Positions 47,889 to 56,231 of a DNA stretch of 64,000 bases are shown here, in pieces (positions within the stretch are counted from its first letter, which is position 1; every line of letters begins with the position of its first letter). The stretch is taken from contig JAUSBK010000009.1 in assembly GCA_030652115.1 (NCBI GenBank), positions 1-64,000 on the forward strand. Direction: 5' to 3'. This DNA is from Coriobacteriia bacterium. GTDB taxonomy: Bacteria; Actinomycetota; Coriobacteriia; Anaerosomatales; Anaerosomataceae. The notes under the pieces were generated by a model. It had not been told where the DNA came from, searched no databases, and saw only the letters and a program-made list of their open reading frames with translations. Both the position numbers and the translations under genes were made by a program.

Positions 47889-48926
47889 ATGCACCGTGCG
47901 TCACTTCCACTACGTATCATCGCACTCATCGGTGCTATCGCGCTGTTCATTCTTGCGGGCGGCGGCGCGTTCGCCGTTGCCGACGACTACCTGACACGCG
48001 AGATCCTCCCCGACGGCGCGACTGTGGCCGGCGTGGAGGTGGCCGGGCTCACGCGCGACGAGGCTCGCGCACTGGTCGAAGCAGAGGTGGCCCAGCCCCT
48101 CGCCGAGCCGGTAACGGTCACGTACCGCGACCGCTCCTTCACGCTCGACGCCGGCTCGATGATCTCGGTGGACGTGGACGGCATGGTCGAGACGGCATTC
48201 GAGCCCAGGGCCCAGTCTGCGCTCGTCAACCGTGTCGTGGACCGCGCGCTCCAGCGCGAGACCGGCGGCGACGCCGAAGTGGCCCTGTCCCTCGACGACG
48301 CCCAGATCGCAGCATGGCTCGACGAGGTCGCCGCATCCGTGGACACGACGCCGCAGGACGCGACCATGACGGTCGAGGCCGACAAGATCGTGCTCGTCCC
48401 GTCCCGCACCGCAGAGACTGTGGACCGCACACGTACCACCGAGATGCTGGAAGATGCGCTCACCCAGGGCGTGAAGACCGTCGAACTCTCGGTCACCTAC
48501 ACGGAGCCTGCGGTGACGGAGAGCAGTCTCGGCCCCGCGATCCTGGTCGACCTCTCCGAGCGCAAGCTCTACCTCTACGATAAGGGCGCGCTCGTGAAGG
48601 AGTATGGCGTCGCAGTGGGCGCCCCCGGGTTCTCGACACCGCGCGGCAACTTCACGATCGTGCTCAAGCGCTACATGCCCACATGGTCCAACCCGGGTTC
48701 GGCGTGGGCCGCAGGCATGCCCGCGTCCATTCCGCCGGGCCCGAGTAACCCCCTCGGAACGCGGGCGCTCAACCTCGACGCGCCGGGCATCCGCATCCAC
48801 GGCACCAGCAAGGACAGCTCGATCGGCACCGCCGCGTCACACGGGTGCATGCGCATGCACCGGTGGGACATCGAAGACCTCTACGATCGCGTCGAGGTCG
48901 GCACGCCGGTCTTCATCGTCCGCTAG
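47889..48926 (+). CDS. L,D-transpeptidase with peptidoglycan-binding-like domain
   Basis: 345 residues. An N-terminal membrane helix or signal anchor (IIALIGAIALFILAGGGAFA) precedes a PG_binding_4-like region (about 35-210) and a YkuD catalytic domain with IRIHGTSKDSSIGTAASHGC ending in the catalytic Cys of SHGCMRM. It forms 3-3 cross-links in peptidoglycan. GGGGGA lies 6 bases before the ATG. Confidence 0.94.
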   Translation: MHRASLPLRIIALIGAIALFILAGGGAFAVADDYLTREILPDGATVAGVEVAGLTRDEARALVEAEVAQPLAEPVTVTYRDRSFTLDAGSMISVDVDGMVETAFEPRAQSALVNRVVDRALQRETGGDAEVALSLDDAQIAAWLDEVAASVDTTPQDATMTVEADKIVLVPSRTAETVDRTRTTEMLEDALTQGVKTVELSVTYTEPAVTESSLGPAILVDLSERKLYLYDKGALVKEYGVAVGAPGFSTPRGNFTIVLKRYMPTWSNPGSAWAAGMPASIPPGPSNPLGTRALNLDAPGIRIHGTSKDSSIGTAASHGCMRMHRWDIEDLYDRVEVGTPVFIVR

Positions 48927-49180
48927 CGCCTCCGGGACACGCGGTCCCGCATCTCCACCTCGCCGCCGGGCTCAAGCCCCGAAGCCTTGAGCGCTTCGAG
49001 CGCACTCGCGCGCTCGGCGATCGGAACGCGCACGGCGAATCCGCAGAGCGAACCGAGGGCGCGCGGCGTGGGGATGAGCACCACATCGACCTCGGCTGCG
49101 ATCAGCACTTCCTCGGCACGGATCGCTTCGTGAGTGCCCTCGAAGCCGAAGACGGCGAACGCCTCCCGCTCCGCGCTCAT
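48923..49180 (-). CDS. DUF3343 protein (putative Se/S carrier)
   Basis: 85 residues. The N-terminal FAVFGFEGTHEAIRAEEVL and the Cys in RALGSLCGFAVRVP match the DUF3343 pattern, a family named a putative selenium/sulfur carrier because of its gene context. It overlaps by 4 bases the EF2568-type desulfurase gene that would supply it, and forms the tail of the Mo/W operon. The carrier role is from family naming, not shown here. Confidence 0.85.
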   Translation of the reverse strand: MSAEREAFAVFGFEGTHEAIRAEEVLIAAEVDVVLIPTPRALGSLCGFAVRVPIAERASALEALKASGLEPGGEVEMRDRVSRRR

Positions 49181-50331
49181 CGGCAGAGTTCCCGCATGGC
49201 GGCCACAGCGACGTCCACGTCCTCGTCGGTAAGGTTCCAGCCGACGCTGAAGCGCAGCGCGCCCGAGTCGCTCGTGCCGACGGCCTCGTGCGTCCAGGGC
49301 GTGCAGTGCAAACCGGCGCGAACGGCGATCCCCCAGCGACGGTCGAGCGCGAATGCCATCTCGTCGGGAGCGAGCTTCTCGTGGACGACGCTCACCACGG
49401 GCACGCGTTCCTCGGCGATCGGCGGTCCGAGCACGGTGACCCCGGGGATGTCGCTCAGGCCGTGGTACAGCCGCCGGGTGAGCTCACGCTCGCGCGATCG
49501 GATCTCTACGGCGTTCGCCGCGAGATAGTCGGCAGCGGCACCCAGGCCGGCGGCGGCGATGACGTTGCCCGTCCCCGCCTCGTACCGATCGGGACGGACG
49601 CGCGGCTGCTCGATCTCCTCCGAGCGCCCGCCGCTTCCTCCCTGCACCAGCTCCCTGGGATCGAAACCGGGCGCGAGGTACAGCACGCCGATCCCCTGTG
49701 GGCCGAGCAGACCCTTGTGGCCCGGCGCGACGTAGGCGTCTGCGCCGAGCACGCCGAGCGCGAGCGGAAGGTGCCCTGCCGCCTGAGCGCCGTCCACCAC
49801 GACGATCGCGCCGTGCTCGTGCGCGATGTCCACGATGTCGCCGATCGGCTGGATGGCACCGGTCAGGTTGGAGGCATGCTGACAGACGACCATCCGCGTG
49901 GGCGCGGCAGCGACAGCGCGTTCGATGTCGTCCAGATCGATCCGACCCTGCGCGTCGACAGGCACTCGCGCTACCTTGACCCCGGATGTTGCGAGAAATG
50001 CGAGCGGACGCGCGACCGCGTTGTGCTCCACGGACGACACGACCACCCGGTCGCCCCGCTTGAGCGTTCCTTTGAGCACGAGATTGAGCCCGTACGTGCA
50101 TCCAGGAACAAAGGCCAGGTCCCGTGGATCGGCGATGCCGATGAAGGCCGCCACCTGCGTCCGGGCGTGCTCCACTGCGCGAGCCGCGGCGAGCGCCAGC
50201 GAATGCGCGCTACGGCCGGGATTGCCGCCCGCGACGTCCATCGCGCCCATCATCGCCTCGGCCACCACAGGCGGCTTCGGCCACGACGTGGCGGCATGGT
50301 CGAAGTAGCGGATGCGGGGCGTGTCGGTCAT
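49177..50331 (-). CDS. Cysteine desulfurase family protein (EF2568 type, class V aminotransferase)
   Basis: 384 residues. The PLP Lys lies in YVAPGHKGLLGPQGIG, the PLP-binding Asp in IVVVDGAQAAGHLPL, and a conserved Cys in RAGLHCTPWTHEAVG near the C-terminus could carry persulfide or selenide. This subfamily occurs beside DUF3343 and selenium-linked molybdenum hydroxylase genes in other bacteria. It probably frees S or Se from Cys/Sec for a cofactor. The opening motif is IRYFDHAATSWPKPP. Confidence 0.9.
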   Translation of the reverse strand: MTDTPRIRYFDHAATSWPKPPVVAEAMMGAMDVAGGNPGRSAHSLALAAARAVEHARTQVAAFIGIADPRDLAFVPGCTYGLNLVLKGTLKRGDRVVVSSVEHNAVARPLAFLATSGVKVARVPVDAQGRIDLDDIERAVAAAPTRMVVCQHASNLTGAIQPIGDIVDIAHEHGAIVVVDGAQAAGHLPLALGVLGADAYVAPGHKGLLGPQGIGVLYLAPGFDPRELVQGGSGGRSEEIEQPRVRPDRYEAGTGNVIAAAGLGAAADYLAANAVEIRSRERELTRRLYHGLSDIPGVTVLGPPIAEERVPVVSVVHEKLAPDEMAFALDRRWGIAVRAGLHCTPWTHEAVGTSDSGALRFSVGWNLTDEDVDVAVAAMRELCR

Positions 50332-50334
50332 CGG

Positions 50335-50814
50335 TTAGCCGTGCCCCCCGCCGGCAATCATCTCGACCGCGTGCTCGAGTTGATCGGCGACGATGCCGAA
50401 GCTCTCGCGCGCACCCTTCTCGCTGCCCGGCAGGTTGACGATGAGCGTGCGGCCCCGCTGCGCCGCGACCGCCCGTGAAAGCATCGCCCGCCTGGTGATG
50501 GCGAGGCTCATCGAGCGGATCGCCTCGGCGATACCGGGCACCTCGCGGTCGGCGATCGCGAGCGTCGCCTCCGGGCACTGGTCGCGAGGCGAGAGGCCGG
50601 TGCCGCCGGTGGTGAGCACCACGTCGCAGCGGTCCTCGTCGGCCATCCGCACCAGCGCCGAGGAGATGGCGTCGGCGTCGTCCGGGACGATCGCGTAGGC
50701 GGCCGTCTCCCAGCCGCGCTCCTCACTCAGCGCGCGCAGCGCCGCGCCCGAGGTGTCGTTCTCCTCGGTTCGCGTGTCCGAGCACGTGAGTACTCCGATC
50801 CTGAGCACAGCCAT
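50335..50814 (-). CDS. mogA: Molybdopterin adenylyltransferase (MogA/MoaB family)
   Basis: 159 residues. Family motifs are GVLTCSDTRT, VVLTTGGTGLSPRDQCPEAT and IVNLPGSEKGA. It adenylates molybdopterin before metal insertion by MoeA. MogA and MoaB cannot be separated by eye. It lies 1 base from the MOSC gene. Confidence 0.92.
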   Translation of the reverse strand: MAVLRIGVLTCSDTRTEENDTSGAALRALSEERGWETAAYAIVPDDADAISSALVRMADEDRCDVVLTTGGTGLSPRDQCPEATLAIADREVPGIAEAIRSMSLAITRRAMLSRAVAAQRGRTLIVNLPGSEKGARESFGIVADQLEHAVEMIAGGGHG

Positions 50815-50815
50815 C

Positions 50816-51256
50816 TTAGGAAGCCGCCTCCACCACGATCTCGTCGCCGACGTTCACCGGGCCACCTTCGACAACGACGGCGAAGATTCCTTCCTTCGGC
50901 ATGACGCAGTCGCCGGCCTGGTAGTAGATCGCGCACTTGGTGTGACACTCCTTGCCGATCTGGGTGACCTCGAGGAGTGTGGCGCCCACGCGCAGGCGCG
51001 TGCCCACGGGCAGCGAGACCAAGTCGATGCCGCTCGTGGTGATGTTCTCGGCAAAATCGCCGGCATCCACGTCCAGTCCCTTGGCCTGCATCTTGGCGAT
51101 GGACTCCTCGGCCAGAAGGCTTACCTGCCGATGCCAGTCGCCTGCGTGCGCATCGCCGTCGAAGCCGCGATTCTCGATGAGCGTGCCGGCCGCGCCAGGC
51201 GTCTTGCGCACCGTCTTCTTCGCGGAGAGGTTGACCGAAGTCACCGTCGCTGCCAT
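50816..51256 (-). CDS. MOSC domain protein
   Basis: 146 residues, a stand-alone MOSC domain. ENRGFDGDAHAGDWHRQVSL and GKECHTKCAIYYQAGDCVMP include the conserved Cys (HTKC) proposed to carry sulfur to metal centres. Its place between mogA and moaC supports a role in maturing the molybdenum cofactor. ATG 51256. Confidence 0.92.
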   Translation of the reverse strand: MAATVTSVNLSAKKTVRKTPGAAGTLIENRGFDGDAHAGDWHRQVSLLAEESIAKMQAKGLDVDAGDFAENITTSGIDLVSLPVGTRLRVGATLLEVTQIGKECHTKCAIYYQAGDCVMPKEGIFAVVVEGGPVNVGDEIVVEAAS

Positions 51257-51258
51257 TG

Positions 51259-51768
51259 CTAGTCCTCCTTGGGGGTCTTGCGCGGGACGTCTTGCCGTTC
51301 CCAGGTGCCCGAAGCGCCGCCGGTCTTCTCGAGCAGGCGCACCGAGGTGATCTCCATGCCGCGGTCGACCGCCTTGCACATGTCGTAGAGCGCGAGCGCG
51401 GCCACCGACGCAGCCGTGAGCGCCTCCATCTCGATACCCGTCTTGCCGTCGGTCTCGACCACGGCGGTGATACGCACCGCGGAATCGCACGGCTCGAGCT
51501 CCACGCTTGCGTGCGTGATCGGCAGCGGGTGGCACAGCGGGATCAGATCGCTCGTGCGCTTCGCGGCCTGGATGCCGGCGATGCGCGCCACGGCGAAGAC
51601 GTCGCCCTTCGGCGCCCGGCCCTCGACGATCATCGCGAGCGTTTCGGGCTGCATGCGGATGAGCGCTTCGGCCACCGCGCGCCGGTGCGTGACCGGCTTG
51701 TCGGCCACATCGACCATGTGTGCGGCACCGTGCTCGTCAAGGTGCGTGAGGTGCGAGCCGTCCTTCAT
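51259..51768 (-). CDS. moaC: Cyclic pyranopterin monophosphate synthase MoaC
   Basis: 169 residues. The motifs [33 protein letters not shown] and the [20 protein letters not shown] helix with KAVDRGMEI hold the active-site Lys, His and Asp. It completes cPMP formation with MoaA, whose gene ends 1 base before. Confidence 0.96.
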   Translation of the reverse strand: MKDGSHLTHLDEHGAAHMVDVADKPVTHRRAVAEALIRMQPETLAMIVEGRAPKGDVFAVARIAGIQAAKRTSDLIPLCHPLPITHASVELEPCDSAVRITAVVETDGKTGIEMEALTAASVAALALYDMCKAVDRGMEITSVRLLEKTGGASGTWERQDVPRKTPKED

Positions 51769-51769
51769 G

Positions 51770-52792
51770 TCAGCCTCCGATCTGCGACATGCGTCGCACC
51801 GTGCCGAGCTGCATGTGATGCCCCTCGGGCTTGGCCGCCAGCGCTTGCTGGATGATGTCCCGCACGTCGGCATCCGTCCCCGCGCGCAGGACGCCGCGGA
51901 CATCGATCTCCTCGTCGGAGAAGAGGCACGTCCGCAGCTTGCCGTCCGCGGTCAGACGTAGCCGGTTGCACTCGCCACAGAAGTGATGCGAGAGCGGCGA
52001 GATCACGCCGATCGTGCCGAGCGCCCCGGGGAACTGGTAGTAGCGCGCGGGACCCCAGCCGCCGGGCGCGTCATCGCGCGCCACCGCCGTGAGCTCGCCC
52101 AGCCCCGCGGCTGCCCCGTCGGCGGCGATGCGCTCGAGGATCTCATCTGTCGAGACGTGGTCACCCTCGCTCCATCCGTCCGCCTCGGCGCTCGTGCACG
52201 AATGCTCGCCCACGTCGCCGACCGGCATGTATTCGATGAAGCGCACGTGCAGCGGACGATCGAAGGTCATGCCCGCGAAGCCGACGAGATTCTGGTCGAG
52301 CGAGCGCACGACCACCACGTTCAGCTTGACCGGATCCATACCCACCTCGAACGCCGCTCCGAGCCCGTCGAGCACGTCGGCGAGGTTCCCGCCTCGCGTG
52401 ACCCGCTTGTAGACCTCGGGGTCGAGGGTGTCGAGAGAGATGTTGATGCGCTTGAGGCCTGCTTCGGCCAGGTCGGCCGCATACCGCCGAAGAAGCGTGG
52501 CGTTGGTGGTGAGCGCGATCGCCTCGATCCCGGTGGTCTCGCGCAGGCGGCGCACGTGATCCACGATGCCACGCCGCACGAGCGGCTCGCCGCCGGTGAG
52601 GCGGATCTTGCTGATGCCCTCACTTGCAGCGACCGCCGCGAATCGCTCGATCTCCTCGAAGGAGAGGACCTCCTCGTGCCCTTTCCACTCCACGCCGTCG
52701 GGCGGCATGCAGTAGACGCACCGCAGGTTGCAGCGGTCTGTGACGCTGATGCGCAGGTAGTCGATCCGTCGGCCGAACGCGTCAGTCGCCAT
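51770..52792 (-). CDS. moaA: GTP 3',8-cyclase MoaA (radical SAM)
   Basis: 340 residues. The N-terminal radical-SAM cluster is CNLRCVYC, the C-terminal second [4Fe-4S] motif is CGECNRLRL...C, and the protein ends in the Gly-Gly that acts in catalysis (SQIGG). An in-frame insertion of about 10 residues between the clusters ([16 protein letters not shown]) is slightly unusual. It overlaps mobB by 11 bases. Confidence 0.96.
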   Translation of the reverse strand: MATDAFGRRIDYLRISVTDRCNLRCVYCMPPDGVEWKGHEEVLSFEEIERFAAVAASEGISKIRLTGGEPLVRRGIVDHVRRLRETTGIEAIALTTNATLLRRYAADLAEAGLKRINISLDTLDPEVYKRVTRGGNLADVLDGLGAAFEVGMDPVKLNVVVVRSLDQNLVGFAGMTFDRPLHVRFIEYMPVGDVGEHSCTSAEADGWSEGDHVSTDEILERIAADGAAAGLGELTAVARDDAPGGWGPARYYQFPGALGTIGVISPLSHHFCGECNRLRLTADGKLRTCLFSDEEIDVRGVLRAGTDADVRDIIQQALAAKPEGHHMQLGTVRRMSQIGG

Positions 52793-53306
52793 GGGGGCTG
52801 CCCTTCAGGAACGTCGCTTCCACCAAGTCGGCCAGCCCCTCGGCATCGTCCAGACCGAAGACCGGCACCTCCCCCAGATCGATCTCATCGTTGTCGGTGA
52901 CGAGCGCGAACAGCTCGGCCGCTTCGCACACGAGCTCGGTCGAGCGGGCGCGCCGCGATACCTCGATGCGCACGTTGCCCGCGCGGCGGTAGCCCTCCGT
53001 GAGCAGGATGTGCACGTCGTTGGCCAGCGCGAGCAACTCATCGAGCGAGGCCTCATGATCCATCGTGCGCACCATGCCGAGCTTCGAAGGCGTGCTCACG
53101 AGCGTGACGGCTGCGCCGGCCTTCGCATGGCGCCACGAGTCCTTGCCGGGCACATCGATGTCGAAGTCGTGGACGTGATGCTTGACGCTGCCCACGCGGT
53201 AGCCGCGCGCGACGAGCGCGCGGATCAGCCGCTCCATCAAAGTCGTCTTGCCCGAATCGCTCTTGCCGACGACGGAGACGACAGGGATGCCCGCCCCGGA
53301 GGTCAC
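52782..53306 (-). CDS. mobB: Molybdopterin-guanine dinucleotide biosynthesis protein MobB
   Basis: 174 residues. Walker A GKSDSGKTTLMERLI, switch VKHHVHDFDIDVPGKDSWRH and VHILLTEGYRRAG are the MobB GTPase signature. It helps MobA attach GMP. GTG 53306 follows the TAG of the preceding small gene by 1 base; an upstream GTG at 53339 would overlap it by 30 bases. Confidence 0.9.
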   Translation of the reverse strand: MTSGAGIPVVSVVGKSDSGKTTLMERLIRALVARGYRVGSVKHHVHDFDIDVPGKDSWRHAKAGAAVTLVSTPSKLGMVRTMDHEASLDELLALANDVHILLTEGYRRAGNVRIEVSRRARSTELVCEAAELFALVTDNDEIDLGEVPVFGLDDAEGLADLVEATFLKGSPHGD

Positions 53307-53307
53307 G

Positions 53308-53529
53308 CTAGAAGCACCCGAGGTCGCAGTTGTGGACACGCACGCCGGCTGCGTCGGCAGCGGCGCCCGCGACTTTGTACGGCACTCCCTGGTCCTCGGC
53401 GAACTTCCGCAGCACGGGGCAGGTGATCTTGCCGTTCTCGTCCGCCTTGGCCTTGATGGCGTCCTTCATGTCGTCGGTCACCTGACCGGCCCACCTGGGG
53501 TCGGCGAACTTCTGGTTCTCGCTGCTCAT
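53308..53529 (-). CDS. Small conserved-looking protein ending in CDLGCF
   Basis: 73 residues, no membrane segment. A helical segment GKITCPVLRKFAEDQGVPYK precedes AGAAADAAGVRV and the terminal HNCDLGCF. Three Cys (one after the first third, two in the C-terminal C-x3-C) suggest metal or sulfur handling, and the helix pair looks like a small helix-turn-helix. I recall similar short proteins ending in a Cys-x-Leu-Gly-Cys-Phe tail near Mo-cofactor genes, but cannot name a family. It sits between moeA and mobB, overlapping moeA by 4 bases. Confidence 0.8.
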   Translation of the reverse strand: MSSENQKFADPRWAGQVTDDMKDAIKAKADENGKITCPVLRKFAEDQGVPYKVAGAAADAAGVRVHNCDLGCF

Positions 53530-54767
53530 GCCGTACCTTCTTCCATGTCGAGTCGGATGCACATCACCGACGTGCCGGCGGGGACGAACGACTCCCCCTC
53601 CGGCAGCGATATCAGGCAGTTGCCGCGATGCATCGCTGTCAGCAGCGCCGAGGACTGGTTGCCCGAGACTGCGGCCGAGTAGCTCCCGTCGCCGCTTGCG
53701 GTGAGTCGTCCGCGCAGGAAGTACCGCCGGTCCGCCTTCTTCTTCACGTCGTGCGTGAGCGTCGCCACCGCACGCGGCCGTGCGAGCGACGTGTAGCCGG
53801 CCATCTTGCGGATGGTCGGGCGAACGAACATCTCGAACCCGACCATCGTCGAGGTGGGGTTGCCCGGCAGGCCGAAAAACGGCGTCCCGTCGATCGTGCC
53901 GAAGGTCTGCGGCGCGCCCGGGCGCATGGCGACCCGCCAGAAGTCGAGCTCGCCGATCTCCTCGAGAACCTTCTTCACTACGTCGAAGTCGCCCATCGAG
54001 ACACCGCCGGTGGTGACCATCAGGTCGAACTCGGACGCCCGCGAAAGCAGCGCCCGGGTGTCGTCCTCGTTGTCGCGCGCCACGCCAAGGACGTGCGGCT
54101 CCCCGCCTGCCTGAAGCACCTGCGCGGCGAGCGAGTGCGAGTTGGAGTTGCGGATCTTCCCCGGCCCCGGCTTCTCGGTGACCTCCACGAGTTCGTCCCC
54201 GGTGGAGACGATGGCGACCCGGGGACGGCGCCGCACCATGAGCTGGTCGTGCCCCACCGATGCCGCCAGCCCGATCGCCGCTGGACCGATAAGCTCGCCG
54301 CTCAGGAGAACGGTCTCACCGGCGCGGACCTCCTCGCCGCGGCCCCGGATGTTCTCGCCGGGTTTGGCCGTCGCGAGGATCTCAACCGTCCCGCCGGCAC
54401 CGCCGGCGTTCTCTCCCACCCGCGTGAGCTCCACCTTCACGACCGCGTCGGCTCCTGTCGGCACAGGAGCACCCGTCATGATGCGTGCGGCCTGCCCCGG
54501 ACCCACGGACCGTTCTGGCGCCACACCCGCCGGGATGTGCTCGATCACGTCGAGCTTCACCGGGGTGTCGTCGCTCGCGCCTGCGATGTCGGCATAGCGA
54601 AGCGCATAGCCGTCCATCGCCGAGTTGTCGAAGGGCGCGACGTCGATGTCCGAGATCACGTCTTCGGCGAGCACGCGTCCAAGGGACTCGAGGAGCGATA
54701 CCCGCTCCGGCTCGAGAACCGGGATGCGCGACAGAACCTGCGCGGTCGCCTCTTCGACGGTGATCAC
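53526..54767 (-). CDS. moeA: Molybdopterin molybdenumtransferase MoeA
   Basis: 413 residues. Motifs are APFDNSAMDGYALR at the N-terminal active site, TGAPVPTGADAVVKVE, STGDELVE, and VTTGGVSMGDFD with GLPGNPTSTMVGFE near the C-terminus. It inserts molybdate (or tungstate) into adenylated molybdopterin. Start GTG 54767 has GGAGG 7 bases upstream and overlaps the MobA-FdhD stop by 4 bases; a longer reading to 55010 is a shadow of that gene. Confidence 0.95.
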   Translation of the reverse strand: MITVEEATAQVLSRIPVLEPERVSLLESLGRVLAEDVISDIDVAPFDNSAMDGYALRYADIAGASDDTPVKLDVIEHIPAGVAPERSVGPGQAARIMTGAPVPTGADAVVKVELTRVGENAGGAGGTVEILATAKPGENIRGRGEEVRAGETVLLSGELIGPAAIGLAASVGHDQLMVRRRPRVAIVSTGDELVEVTEKPGPGKIRNSNSHSLAAQVLQAGGEPHVLGVARDNEDDTRALLSRASEFDLMVTTGGVSMGDFDVVKKVLEEIGELDFWRVAMRPGAPQTFGTIDGTPFFGLPGNPTSTMVGFEMFVRPTIRKMAGYTSLARPRAVATLTHDVKKKADRRYFLRGRLTASGDGSYSAAVSGNQSSALLTAMHRGNCLISLPEGESFVPAGTSVMCIRLDMEEGTA

Positions 54768-56170
54768 GAGTGTGCCTCCTCGCTCGGGATGATGCGCTGC
54801 GGGTTCGTGTAGACGACCAGTTTTCCGCCGCGGGCGTACCCCACGAGCGTGATAGCGGCGCGCTCGGCGACCTCGGCGGCCAGATCGGTGACCGCCGTGC
54901 GTGACGCAACCACCGGGACGCGCGCCTTGGCGGCCTTCACGGCCATCTCGTAGCTGATGCGGCCGGTGGTGAGCAGGAGCCCGTCTTGGGTGGGGGTGCC
55001 GTCGAGCCACGCGCGGCCGAACAGCTTGTCGAGCGCATTGTGCCGGCCCACGTCCTCACGCATGAGCACGAGCTCGCCGTTCACGCCGAGACCGCAGGAG
55101 TGGACGCCGCCCGTGTCGCGGTACGCCGCCGCCGCACGGGCGAGCTGGCCCATGAGGTCGTAGATCACATCCGGCGACACGGTGGCCGAGGAAACGACGG
55201 GCTCCACGCCACGCGCGTGCCCGACCGACGCGAAGGTCACGCCCTTGCCGCACCCGGAGGTCACGTAGCGCTTGCGCTCGGCCACGTCGGCTGGCGCTTC
55301 CTCGCGACTGCGTACGTACACGAGTCCGCGCTTGTGGTCGATGTCGACACTCTCGAGCGCGTCGCGATCGGTGAGGAATCCTTCGGAGACCAGGAAGCCG
55401 ATGCCCAGGTCGTCGAGATCCTCGGGCGTGCTTTGCATCGTGGCGATCTCGTCGTCATTGAGGAAGATCGTGATCGGCCGCTCGGAAGGCATCCCGCGCT
55501 GTCGGCGCGCGCCCACCTCGATCACCGAGACGCGCGGAGCGGCTGTGGATACGTCGCTCGCGGCCTCATCGCGCACCTCGAGGAGCTCCTCGGGGGTGTT
55601 GACGTTCACAAGACTGCGCAGCCCAGGATCCACCCGGCGCAGGGTGTCGAGCGACACCTCGACGGTCTTGACCTTGGGCAGGATCGCGACCAGCCGGCGC
55701 CGACCCGACTCAAGAACGCGCCGCGCCTCCGGCAGGCAGCTTGTGTGGTAGAGCGCGAGCAGCGGCTCGGGGCCCTTCTCGGAGGTGGGAAGCACGACTT
55801 GCGCGCCGTCGCGCGCGTCCCACAGCGCGCGAATGACCGAAGGCTCGAGCCACGGCATGTCGGCTGCGAGTGCGAGCACCCACTCGTCCTCCGACCGCGT
55901 GAGCGCGGTGACCAGGCCCCCGAGGGGTCCTTGGTAGGCGACCTCGTCGGCGAAGACGGCTACGTTGGCCGGCAGGCCGGCCTCAGCGATGGCCTCGGGG
56001 CGGTTCGTCACGACGATCACGTGGGCGCACACCTGCGCGGCGATGTCCGCGACGCGCGCCACCAGCGACTCACCGTCGAACTGCAGCAGCGTCTTATCGA
56101 CGCCCATCCGCTGCGAGCGGCCGCCCGCCAACACCGCGGCGGTCACCGGTATGTGTGTGGTGTCGTTCAC
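54764..56170 (-). CDS. MobA-FdhD fusion: Mo-cofactor guanylyltransferase joined to formate dehydrogenase sulfurtransferase
   Basis: 468 residues. Residues 1-205 are MobA (VLAGGRSQRMGVDKTLL; VLALAADMPWLEP; LVNVNTPEEL), which adds GMP to the cofactor. Residues 210-468 are FdhD (FLNDDEIATMQSTPEDLDDL; SEGFLTD; MREDVGRHNALDKLFG; TTGRISYEM), which carries sulfur from a desulfurase to formate dehydrogenase. The FdhD Cys loop reads TSGCGKG: one Cys where some homologues have C-x2-C. A single reading frame joins both, so the fusion is real and not a miscalled stop. Confidence 0.93.
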   Translation of the reverse strand: MNDTTHIPVTAAVLAGGRSQRMGVDKTLLQFDGESLVARVADIAAQVCAHVIVVTNRPEAIAEAGLPANVAVFADEVAYQGPLGGLVTALTRSEDEWVLALAADMPWLEPSVIRALWDARDGAQVVLPTSEKGPEPLLALYHTSCLPEARRVLESGRRRLVAILPKVKTVEVSLDTLRRVDPGLRSLVNVNTPEELLEVRDEAASDVSTAAPRVSVIEVGARRQRGMPSERPITIFLNDDEIATMQSTPEDLDDLGIGFLVSEGFLTDRDALESVDIDHKRGLVYVRSREEAPADVAERKRYVTSGCGKGVTFASVGHARGVEPVVSSATVSPDVIYDLMGQLARAAAAYRDTGGVHSCGLGVNGELVLMREDVGRHNALDKLFGRAWLDGTPTQDGLLLTTGRISYEMAVKAAKARVPVVASRTAVTDLAAEVAERAAITLVGYARGGKLVVYTNPQRIIPSEEAHS

Positions 56171-56231
56171 TCAACCTCCATCGCGAGTGCCGGCCCGCGA
56201 GCCCGAGCACGAGCGTCGGGCAACTCTCGTA

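Noticed and set aside
53526-55010. MoeA start at 55010
   Set aside because: The extra 80 residues are Arg-rich shadow of the MobA-FdhD gene; GTG 54767 has a strong ribosome site and the normal MoeA start.
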